NCBI GenBank assembly: GCA_029777215.1
Contig: JAKOSQ010000342.1
Location: 1-6,419 of the forward strand
Reading direction: 5' to 3'
DNA: 6,419 nucleotides
Source: Bacillota bacterium
Lineage (GTDB): Bacteria > Bacillota > Clostridia > Oscillospirales > Oscillospiraceae
A program made the translations under genes and the position numbers. The notes under the pieces were generated by a model. It worked only from the letters and a program-made list of their open reading frames with translations. It did not search any database and was not told the DNA's origin. Each line of letters opens with the position of its first letter. The first letter of the stretch is position 1. Positions 1 to 5,783 of this stretch are shown here, piece after piece.

Positions 1-1016
1 AGCATGCCCTGCTCGTCGAGAACGTAAAAGAGGCGCGTCAGGCCGATGGAGATGCCCGCGCCGGGCAGCTTTTTGTCGGTATAGTAGCCTGCGAGGTCGT
101 CGTAGCGGCCGCCGGAGCAGACCGAGCCGATCTCCGGGTGGTCCGTCAGCGTCGTTTCATAGACGGTGCCGGTGTAGTAATCGAGTCCGCGCGCGATGGT
201 GAGGTCGATCTCGAAATTCTCCTCCGGGACGCCGAACTCGGGCAGGCAGCCCGTGACAGTCTGGAGCTCCGCGAGGCCGAGGTCGAAGATCTCGGATTTG
301 CCCGCGTACTTTTTGAGCGCTTCGAGCTTTTCGGCGCTCGTGCCGGTCAAACCGATGAAGGCCATGATCTCGTCGGCCTTGTCGGCGGGGATGCCGTCCT
401 CCAAAAGCAACTCGCGGCACTTCTCCGCACCGATCTTGTCGAGCTTGTCGATGGTGTGCATGACGTCGGTCGCGCGCTCGGAGAGGCCGAGAATTTCAAA
501 AAAGCCGTTTAGCACCTTGCGGTTGTTGACGCGGATTTTGAACCTTGTGAGGCCGAGGCGGGTGAAGGTCCGGTAGATGATGGAGGGAATTTCCGCCTCG
601 TTCATGACGGAGAGCTCGCCGTCGCCGATGATGTCGATGTCCGCCTGGTAGAACTCGCGGAAGCGGCCGCGCTGCGCGCGCTCGCCGCGGAAGACCTTGC
701 CGATCTGGTAGCGGCGGAACGGGAAAGCGAGCTGGCCGTAGTTGAGCGCGACGTACTTTGCGAGCGGGACCGTGAGGTCAAAGCGCAGCGAGAGGTCAGT
801 GTCGCCCTTTTCAAAGCGGTAAATTTGTTTTTCGGTCTCGCCGCCGCCCTTGGCGAGGAGGATCTCGGAGGCCTCGATGAGCGGGGTGTCGAGTGCCGTG
901 AAGCCGTAGAGCGCGTAGGTCGAACGCAGAATTTCCATCATGCGCTCCATTTTCGCCTGCTTTTCCGGCAGAAGCTCCATGAAGCCAGAGAGCGTGCGCG
1001 GTTTGATTTTTTCCAT
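1..1016 (-). CDS. hisS: Histidyl-tRNA synthetase (HisRS), C-terminus cut by the window edge
   Basis: Class II aminoacyl-tRNA synthetase that charges tRNA-His with histidine in the cytoplasm. The 338 visible residues hold the catalytic core in order: an N-terminal LSGFMELLP segment (9-17), motif 1 (GFTALDTPLIE, 38-48), LRFDLTVPLAKYV (77-89), motif 2 (KVFRGERAQRGRFREFYQADID, 107-128), the HisA signature RGLDYYTGTVYE (276-287), the SGGRYDDL signature (301-308) and motif 3 (GAGISIGLTRLF, 319-330, with its Arg at 328). The anticodon-binding domain, normally about 90-100 residues, lies beyond base 1. The ATG at 1014-1016 is chosen because an AGGGGAA site (1025-1031) lies 8 bases before it and the family's N-terminal segment follows directly. 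The motifs are not the E. coli form (LRPEGTA, RQFHQLGVEVFG) but the form I associate with archaea, eukaryotes and some Gram-positives such as bifidobacteria. It follows mgsA after 91 bases. Identification is very secure. Confidence 0.97.
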   Translation of the reverse strand, partial: MEKIKPRTLSGFMELLPEKQAKMERMMEILRSTYALYGFTALDTPLIEASEILLAKGGGETEKQIYRFEKGDTDLSLRFDLTVPLAKYVALNYGQLAFPFRRYQIGKVFRGERAQRGRFREFYQADIDIIGDGELSVMNEAEIPSIIYRTFTRLGLTRFKIRVNNRKVLNGFFEILGLSERATDVMHTIDKLDKIGAEKCRELLLEDGIPADKADEIMAFIGLTGTSAEKLEALKKYAGKSEIFDLGLAELQTVTGCLPEFGVPEENFEIDLTIARGLDYYTGTVYETTLTDHPEIGSVCSGGRYDDLAGYYTDKKLPGAGISIGLTRLFYVLDEQGM

Positions 1017-1040
1017 AGTACGGGTTCCCCTTTTTTGTCA

Positions 1041-1085
1041 AATACAATAAGGAACGCTCTCTCCCGCAAAGGGACGAGAGCGTTC
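1041..1085 (-). terminator. Hairpin between mgsA and hisS, probable weak intrinsic terminator or attenuator
   Basis: On the minus strand GAACGCTCTC (1076-1085) pairs perfectly with GAGAGCGTTC (1052-1061). Inside it TCCC (1071-1074) pairs with GGGA (1062-1065), leaving a five-base loop and one bulged G at 1075. The tail read downstream is CTTATTGTATTTG, only moderately T-rich, so termination may be partial and some mgsA transcripts could continue into hisS. The plus-strand side has no T-run, which favours minus-strand use. The GTCCCTTTGCGGG core resembles terminators of T-box leaders, but no T-box sequence is present nearby. Confidence 0.6.
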
Positions 1086-1107
1086 AGAAAAGCAATGTTT
1101 GCGGAAT

Positions 1108-1509
1108 TTATTTTTTCGGGTTGACGATGTCGCGCCAGCCGAGATCGCCGCGGGACAGACCCTGGATGAGGACTTCGGCGGTGGCGACATTGGAGGCAAA
1201 CGGGATGTTGTGCTGGTCGCAGGCGCGGGAGATTGCCACGACCTCCTTGTCATCGTCCGTCGAGGAGGAGTCCCAGAAATAGAGAACCAGGTCGATCTCG
1301 TTGTAGGCAATGCGGGACTTGATCTGCTGGCTGCCGCCCTGCGCCGCACTGAGGTACAGTGTGATGGGCAGTCCGGTGGCCTCGGCAACGAGGCGGCCGG
1401 TGGTCGCGGTTGCGCAGATGGAATGGCCCGCAAAAATGCCGCAATAGGCAATGCAGAACTGGACCATCAGTTCTTTTTTGTTGTCGTGCGCCATAATAGC
1501 GATATTCAT
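1108..1509 (-). CDS. mgsA: Methylglyoxal synthase family protein with altered catalytic residues
   Basis: Methylglyoxal synthase (MgsA) converts dihydroxyacetone phosphate to methylglyoxal and phosphate in the cytoplasm. The 133 residues match the length of short Gram-positive MgsA proteins, and the whole chain aligns: AHDNKK (7-12), ATATTG (33-38), LSAAQGGSQQI (53-63), IDLVLYFWD (72-80), NIPFASNVATAEVLI (101-115). In E. coli numbering (offset 11) His19, Asp20, Lys23, Thr45, Thr47, Thr48 and Asp91 are kept. The catalytic base Asp71 is Ser60 (codon 1330-1332), Gly46 and Gly66 are Ala, and the stretch holding His98 and Asp101 is replaced by SSSTDDDKEVV (81-91) with no His and one residue fewer. 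The fold is therefore secure but methylglyoxal synthesis is doubtful. The ATG at 1507-1509 is preferred over one at 1516-1518 because of the ribosome-site spacing. The gene has its own promoter and lies 124 bases after the PBP gene. The symbol names the family, not a proven activity. Confidence 0.88.
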   Translation of the reverse strand: MNIAIMAHDNKKELMVQFCIAYCGIFAGHSICATATTGRLVAEATGLPITLYLSAAQGGSQQIKSRIAYNEIDLVLYFWDSSSTDDDKEVVAISRACDQHNIPFASNVATAEVLIQGLSRGDLGWRDIVNPKK

Positions 1510-1517
1510 GGTCTTCA

Positions 1518-1523
1518 TCCTTT
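1518..1523 (-). promoter_or_regulatory. Ribosome binding site that fixes the mgsA start
   Basis: AAAGGA on the minus strand, with 8 bases before the ATG at 1507-1509. The earlier in-frame ATG (1516-1518) overlaps the last base of this site and cannot use it, so translation should begin at MNIAIMAHD, matching other MgsA proteins. Confidence 0.75.
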
Positions 1524-1569
1524 CAGCACTTCTGCGGCGTTGATAAAACAATTTTACCCGATACGAACT

Positions 1570-1598
1570 ATTATACAATCCTTTTTCCGAAAACGCAA
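1570..1598 (-). promoter_or_regulatory. Probable housekeeping-sigma promoter for mgsA
   Basis: Minus strand: a perfect TATAAT -10 box at 1570-1575 and TTGCGT (three of six consensus bases) at 1593-1598, separated by exactly 17 bases. Transcription would start near 1563, giving a leader of about 55 bases before the mgsA ATG. The -35 element starts right after the T-run of the preceding terminator, so mgsA seems to be a separate transcription unit from the mre/PBP cluster. The perfect -10 box and ideal spacing offset the poor -35 box. Confidence 0.7.
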
Positions 1599-1599
1599 T

Positions 1600-1630
1600 A
1601 AAAACTGCGCGGCGGCGGCAGATTTGCCGC
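1600..1630 (-). terminator. Likely intrinsic terminator of the mre/PBP2 cluster
   Basis: Immediately after the PBP stop codon (1634-1636), the minus strand has GCGGCA (1625-1630), loop AATC, then TGCCGC (1615-1620), followed by further GCCGC repeats that allow other pairing registers nearer the T-run, and then TTTTT (1600-1604). In the first register about 10 bases separate stem from T-run; pairing with the last GCCGC reduces this to 4. The position at the end of a gene and before a promoter supports the call. Confidence 0.6.
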
Positions 1631-1633
1631 GGC

Positions 1634-3724
1634 TCATTTCAGAAGGGCGTTTTCGTTCTCGTAGACGGTCGAATTGTTTTTGAAGCTGAAGTAGTAGTCG
1701 AGCACCTGCCTGGCCACCGTGGCGATGGAGCTGCCGGCGTTGCCCTTTTCGATGACGACGGAAATGGCGATCTCCGGGTCGTCATAGGGGGCGTAGCACA
1801 TGAAGATGGCATTGTTGGTGATGCCCTCGCCGAGCTGGGCGGTGCCGGTCTTTGCGGCGACCTTGACGCCGTAATTGCCGAACACCTTGTAGGCCGTGCC
1901 GTCGGTCGCGTTGGCGACGTTGTAGAGGCCCTGGTGCACGGCGTCGTAATAGCTCTGGTCGGCGGAGACGGTCGCCGCGACCTCCGGGGTGCGGTCGAAA
2001 ACATCCTTCGTGCCGTCATAGCTGCGGACGGACTTGAGCATGGACGCCTTGTAGCGCGTGCCGTTGTTGGCGACCGTCGCGAGATAGTTCGCGATCTGCA
2101 GCGGGGTGAAGAGGCTGTCCGACTGGCCGATGGCGGCCTGCAGTGTGTCGCCGACCATCCAGTTCTCGCCCTTGGCTTCCTTTTCCGCGCGGGAGGCCAT
2201 CTGGCCGACACTCTCCGAGAGCTCGATGCCGGTGTGCTCGCCGAGGCCGAAGCGCTTGGCGTAATCCGAGAGCTTGTCGATGCCGAGCTGGTCGCCGACA
2301 GTGTAGAAGTAGTAGTTGCAGGAGACCTCGATCGCCTTGGTGGTGTTGACGTAGCCGTGGCTGCCCGGATAGATCCAGCACTCCGGGGCGTAGTCCGACT
2401 CGGACTTGGCGTACTTTGTGAACTTGCCCTTGTCGTAAATCGTCGCGCCAGGGGTGATAATGCCCTCGGCGAGCGAGGCGATTGCGGTGACGGGCTTGAA
2501 GGTCGAGCCGGGGGCATAGAGACCCGCGAGGGCGCGGTTGACGAGCGGGGAGTTTTTTGCCTTGTTGAGCTCCTCGGCGTTCTGCGAATAGGTGGCAAGA
2601 TCGTAGGTCGGATAGCTCGCGAGACACAGCGGCTCGCCGGTCTTGACGTTCACAGCGACGATCGCGCCGCCGGTGATGAGGTCCTTGACGTCCTTCGTGT
2701 CGCCCATCGCCTTGTAGGCGGCGTTCTGGCTCTCGCGCGTGGCGTTGTTGGATGTGATGAAGCTCGCGAGCGCGTTTTCCGCCGTTTCCTGCAAGCCGAG
2801 GTCAATCGTCAGCTCGACCTGATCGCCCGGCTCGGGGCTTTTTGTGTAGCGCGTGTTGATAATGGTGCCACCGCGCGTCTTGGTGACAACGGCCTGTCCG
2901 TCCGAGGCGTGGAGGTACTGCTCAAAGGCGCTCTCCGCGCCGCTTTTGCCGACCTCCGCGTTCATGAGGTAGCCCTTCTCCTTGAAGGTCTTGTACTCGT
3001 CCGCGTCCATAAGGCCGACGCCGCCGAGCAGGTGCGCGGCGTAGCTCGTGTCGTATTCGCGTTCGTAGGAGTTAACAACGTTGAAGCCGGGGATGTTCTG
3101 CTCCATGAGCTTCGTGATGAGGTCGATGCTCACGTCCCTCGCGAAGATGTAGTCCGCGGTCTGCGTTACGTAGCGGACCTTGATCTCGTAGCGGACGCCC
3201 GCGATCGTGCGCATGTCGTCCGACGAGTAGTTCGAGTCGATCTCAAATTTTTTGCGGAAATATGCCATGAGCTCGACGGCGGAGGTCGAGTCCGGCAGCT
3301 TCTGGGACTTGAGGTAGGCCGAGAGCAGCGTGCGCTGCGTGTCCGTCATGTTGTCGACATACTCGAAGGGGGCCTCCTTTGTGATTGGGAGGGTATCCGT
3401 GTACTCCGCGCCGGAGTCCGTGACCGCCTTCGTGAGTTTGAGGATGACGGCGTTCGGGTCCGCCTGCTCAAAGAGGCTCTGCGCGTCGATCGTGAGGTCG
3501 TTTACAACCTTGTTTGAAACGAGGGGGCGGCCGTAGCGGTCGAGAATGTCGCCGCGCGCGGCGGGGACCGAAACGGTCGTCGAGATGCTGTCCTGCGACT
3601 GGGCGTAGTAGGCCGCGCCCTCGACGATCTGCAGGCTGTAGAGCGTCACGACGAAGATCGCCGTGAGCACGGCGATAATGAGTATGATGATGTAAAGCCG
3701 CGCGGGCTTGATGATCTTATCCAT
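1634..3724 (-). CDS. mrdA: Penicillin-binding protein 2 type transpeptidase (class B PBP)
   Basis: Membrane-anchored class B PBP that cross-links peptidoglycan outside the membrane, probably during side-wall elongation. The 696 residues start with a short cytoplasmic tail and one membrane anchor (about 10-31), then the pedestal domain opening with the classic RGDILDRYGRPL (58-69). The transpeptidase domain carries all three active-site motifs: SxxK as STFK (407-410, nucleophile Ser407), SxN as SCN (468-470) and KTGT (625-628). No PASTA repeats are seen, and the protein sits directly after mreC and mreD, so MrdA/PBP2 fits better than a septal PBP3 or SpoVD; a sporulation role cannot be excluded from sequence alone. 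ATG at 3722-3724 is preceded by AAAGGA (3731-3736) with 6 bases between. The gap from mreD is 37 bases, so co-transcription is expected. A GC-rich hairpin follows the TGA stop. All catalytic residues are intact; Clostridia homologues are of similar length. Confidence 0.95.
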   Translation of the reverse strand: MDKIIKPARLYIIILIIAVLTAIFVVTLYSLQIVEGAAYYAQSQDSISTTVSVPAARGDILDRYGRPLVSNKVVNDLTIDAQSLFEQADPNAVILKLTKAVTDSGAEYTDTLPITKEAPFEYVDNMTDTQRTLLSAYLKSQKLPDSTSAVELMAYFRKKFEIDSNYSSDDMRTIAGVRYEIKVRYVTQTADYIFARDVSIDLITKLMEQNIPGFNVVNSYEREYDTSYAAHLLGGVGLMDADEYKTFKEKGYLMNAEVGKSGAESAFEQYLHASDGQAVVTKTRGGTIINTRYTKSPEPGDQVELTIDLGLQETAENALASFITSNNATRESQNAAYKAMGDTKDVKDLITGGAIVAVNVKTGEPLCLASYPTYDLATYSQNAEELNKAKNSPLVNRALAGLYAPGSTFKPVTAIASLAEGIITPGATIYDKGKFTKYAKSESDYAPECWIYPGSHGYVNTTKAIEVSCNYYFYTVGDQLGIDKLSDYAKRFGLGEHTGIELSESVGQMASRAEKEAKGENWMVGDTLQAAIGQSDSLFTPLQIANYLATVANNGTRYKASMLKSVRSYDGTKDVFDRTPEVAATVSADQSYYDAVHQGLYNVANATDGTAYKVFGNYGVKVAAKTGTAQLGEGITNNAIFMCYAPYDDPEIAISVVIEKGNAGSSIATVARQVLDYYFSFKNNSTVYENENALLK

Positions 3725-3761
3725 GCTTTATCCTTTCGGCGGCAGCGCCGGACACGCGGAC

Positions 3762-4277
3762 TCAGCTCCCAAGCTCGAGAGCCGAAATTCTGCGGAAGGG
3801 TCTGTAAAAAAGCCAGGTGAAGGGCAGGACCAGCGCCGTCTGCAGCAGGGCCGTCAAAAGCAGCGGGAGGACCGGCGAGCCGCCGAAAACGGCGAAGCGG
3901 AAGAGCTGGCACAGCGCCGTCACGAAGCAGACGGCGAGGGTGAGAAAGAAAAATGCGAAAAAGCGGCGGTTGACGAGATAGGCCGAAGCCGCGCCGCTGA
4001 GAAAGCCGAGTATCGGGAAAACGACCGTGAGCAAAACGGCGGGGCCGTTGCCGTACATGTCGCAGAAAAGGCCGAGAAACAGGCCGAACACGGCGCCCCA
4101 AACGCCGCCCTCACAGCAGGCCATCGCGCACAGCGCGACCGGGGCGATGAAAAAGTGCGTTCCGAACACGGTAATCGGGCCGAGGATGCCGTTTTGCAGC
4201 AGGAGTACGAGCAGCAGCACGCCGAACCAGACAATAGCTCTGCGGACCTTTTCGATGTTTATGAAATCGAGCAGCAT
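3762..4277 (-). CDS. mreD: Rod shape-determining membrane protein MreD
   Basis: Small integral membrane protein of the elongation complex that works with MreC and the PBP2/RodA synthase to guide side-wall growth. The 171 residues contain about six hydrophobic stretches (roughly 13-33, 36-55, 57-73, 79-102, 105-130, 135-158), and the family-typical glycine-rich segment ending in an acid, FGLFLGLFCDMYGNGP (64-79, Asp73). Short charged ends (IEKVRR, RPFRRI) fit cytoplasmic flanks. MreD diverges strongly in sequence, so the call rests on length, topology, the GLFxD-type motif and the position between mreC and the PBP gene. ATG at 4275-4277 has a strong AAAGGAGG site (4283-4290) five bases upstream. 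It lies 36 bases after mreC and 37 before mrdA. Confidence 0.92.
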   Translation of the reverse strand: MLLDFINIEKVRRAIVWFGVLLLVLLLQNGILGPITVFGTHFFIAPVALCAMACCEGGVWGAVFGLFLGLFCDMYGNGPAVLLTVVFPILGFLSGAASAYLVNRRFFAFFFLTLAVCFVTALCQLFRFAVFGGSPVLPLLLTALLQTALVLPFTWLFYRPFRRISALELGS

Positions 4278-4313
4278 GCGCGCCTCCTTTCCGGACTCGT
4301 CCGTCCCGCGGGT

Positions 4314-5165
4314 CTATTCGACGACTTTGAAGTTTTTGACAACGAAGACCTCGGTGAGGCCCGCGAGGTCTGCCGCCGGGTTCACGGCGGCATACTCAGC
4401 CTGTCCGCCGGCCTCGGTCGAAACGGAAGCGACCGTGCCGATCGTCAGACCGCGCGGGAAAGCGCCGCCTTTGCCGGAGGTGATGATCGTCTCACCCTCG
4501 ACGAGCTTTGTTTTGTCCGCGAGGTAGGAGAGCTTGACCTGTCCCTTCTGCATGAGGGAGAATTCGCCGACGATCATGGCGGCGCTGCCGCCCTCGCCCA
4601 CGAGTGCACCTGCACGCATGTCCGCGTCGACGACCGAGCGGACCGTGCACCAGCCGTCCCCGACCTCGGAGACCTGACCAACGAGATCATAGCCACTGTC
4701 CACAACGCAGTTGCCAACCTTGATGCCGCTCTCGCTGCCCTTGGTGAGCGTGAAGCTCCGCGACCAGTTCGAGGCGGGCCGGTCGACCACATAGGCCGCT
4801 TCCAGCGTGAAGTCGCTGTGTTTTTCGCGCAGCTCGAGAAGGCTGCGGAGATTGGAGTTCTCCTGCTCGACCGACTGGAGCTTGCGGGTGTCGGACCTGG
4901 CCTTCGCGAGCTCGGTCTTGAGCTTTTCGTTTTCGGCCTTGAGCGCGTCATAGCGGAACATGTAGCCGTAAATGCTCTCGAGCCAGCCGACAACGCCGGT
5001 TGAGGCCTGTGCCGCAGGCAGCGCCAACGCGACCGAGCCGTTTTCAAACGCGCCGATCCCGCTCTGGGAACCGCGGGCCGTGAAGCCCGAGAGCAGGGCA
5101 ACAACGAGCACCAGCGCCGCGAGCTTCAGACCGTATTTTCCTGTGTAGTCTTTAAATTGTTTCAC
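4314..5165 (-). CDS. mreC: Rod shape-determining protein MreC
   Basis: Bitopic membrane protein whose outer domain forms a scaffold that binds and activates PBP2 in the elongation machinery. In 283 residues one sees a short basic N-terminus (KYGLK), one membrane helix (about 13-29), a coiled coil rich in Lys, Glu and Leu (about 72-115, containing LKAENEKLKTELAK), then the beta-rich MreC core with features such as GIKVGNCVVDSGYDLVGQV (147-165), SGKGGAFPRGLTIGTV (230-245) and the C-terminal LTEVFVVKNF (270-279). The start is GTG (5163-5165). It overlaps the maf stop as GTGA, four shared bases, and no good ribosome site precedes it, so translation is probably coupled to maf. No other plausible start exists before the membrane helix. 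mreB, the usual upstream neighbour, is replaced here by maf. Confidence 0.95.
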   Translation of the reverse strand: MKQFKDYTGKYGLKLAALVLVVALLSGFTARGSQSGIGAFENGSVALALPAAQASTGVVGWLESIYGYMFRYDALKAENEKLKTELAKARSDTRKLQSVEQENSNLRSLLELREKHSDFTLEAAYVVDRPASNWSRSFTLTKGSESGIKVGNCVVDSGYDLVGQVSEVGDGWCTVRSVVDADMRAGALVGEGGSAAMIVGEFSLMQKGQVKLSYLADKTKLVEGETIITSGKGGAFPRGLTIGTVASVSTEAGGQAEYAAVNPAADLAGLTEVFVVKNFKVVE

Positions 5166-5734
5166 AGCAGTCTCACGCCCACTCTTTCAAGCATTTTGGA
5201 GAGCCGGCACAGCGGCAGGCCCATGACGGCGAAAAAGTCGCCCTCAATGCTCTCCGTAAACAGAGCGCCGACGCCCTGCGCGCCGTAGGAGCCAGCCTTG
5301 TCCAGCGGCTCACCGGTGGCAATATAGGCGTGAATTTCCCGCTCGGAGAGCTCGCGGAAGCGCACGAGCGTGCGCTCGTATTCGGTGATGACGGTCGTCC
5401 CCTTGATGACAGTGACGCCGGTGAAGACGTTGTGCGTCCGCCCGGAGAGAGCGGTCAGCATGCGGAAGGCGTCGTTTTCGTCCGTCGGTTTGCCGAGAAT
5501 TTCGCCGTCGAGCGAGACGATGGTGTCCGCGCCGATGACGACGTCGTCTTTTTTGCAGAGTTTCGAGACCTCCTCGGCCTTCGCGAGCGAGAGGGAACAC
5601 ACGGCGGCGGACGGAAGCATCCCGTCTGTGATGACCTCCTCGCCGACGGCGGGGATGACCCGCAGTTCTTTGACGCCCAACATCTCCAAAAGTTCGCGCC
5701 GTCTCGGCGACGCGGACGCAAGTACGATATCCAT
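5162..5734 (-). CDS. maf: Maf family nucleoside-triphosphate pyrophosphatase
   Basis: Maf proteins hydrolyse non-canonical or excess nucleoside triphosphates to monophosphate and pyrophosphate; the canonical branch prefers dTTP/UTP and modified pyrimidine nucleotides, and B. subtilis Maf was linked to septum inhibition. The 190 residues carry the full signature set: SASPRR (7-12), GADTIV (68-73, catalytic Asp70), GKPTDENDA (81-89), SGRTHNVFTGV (97-107), the loop GEPLDKAGSYGAQG (141-154) and FFAVMGLP (167-174). The AQG loop fits the canonical Maf branch rather than the m7GTP-specific YceF branch, but this is a weak inference. ATG at 5732-5734 must be right, because the conserved SASPRR begins only six residues in; yet the ribosome site is poor (a GGGTG stretch about 8 bases upstream). 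Its stop shares four bases with the mreC start. The 49-base gap from the U32 gene holds a hairpin. Confidence 0.95.
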   Translation of the reverse strand: MDIVLASASPRRRELLEMLGVKELRVIPAVGEEVITDGMLPSAAVCSLSLAKAEEVSKLCKKDDVVIGADTIVSLDGEILGKPTDENDAFRMLTALSGRTHNVFTGVTVIKGTTVITEYERTLVRFRELSEREIHAYIATGEPLDKAGSYGAQGVGALFTESIEGDFFAVMGLPLCRLSKMLERVGVRLL

Positions 5735-5747
5735 AGCCGTACACCCG

Positions 5748-5780
5748 GGCGTTTGTTCAAAACGCCGTTTTCTTTCTTTG
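5748..5780 (+). other. Hairpin with T-rich tail on the plus strand (antisense terminator-like)
   Basis: Plus strand: GGCGTTT (5748-5754), loop GTTCA, AAACGCC (5760-5766), a perfect 7-bp stem, followed by GTTTTCTTTCTTTG (5767-5780). The T-rich side belongs to the plus strand, which has no gene here, so it could stop antisense transcripts. In the minus-strand mRNA the same stem would lie 13 bases before the maf ATG, next to its weak ribosome site, and might affect maf translation or mRNA stability. The structure is seen directly; its role is open. Confidence 0.45.
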
Positions 5781-5783
5781 AGT

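Noticed and set aside
1036..1041. TTGACA on the minus strand as a -35 box for hisS
   Set aside because: Seventeen bases further on lies CTATGG, which includes the hisS start codon. A leader of almost no length would not include the AGGGGAA ribosome site.
1017..1107. T-box riboswitch controlling hisS
   Set aside because: Only a terminator-like hairpin is present. The AGGGTGGNACCGCG element and specifier stem are missing and there is no room for them after the mgsA stop.
1108..1578. Longer mgsA reading with 23 extra N-terminal residues
   Set aside because: The extension would start upstream of the promoter's -10 box (1570-1575) and ahead of the expected transcript start, and it has no counterpart in other short MgsA proteins. 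The ATG at 1507-1509 has a well-placed AAAGGA.
1934..3517. Open frame of 527 codons on the plus strand across the PBP gene
   Set aside because: It is a mirror of the mrdA codon pattern in GC-rich DNA. The product is Val/Arg/Ala/Glu-rich without family motifs, whereas the opposite strand encodes a complete PBP with all three active-site motifs.
3708..5003. Open frame of 431 codons on the plus strand across mreD and mreC
   Set aside because: It runs antisense through two convincing genes and their gap, and its product is low-complexity charged sequence with no recognisable domain.
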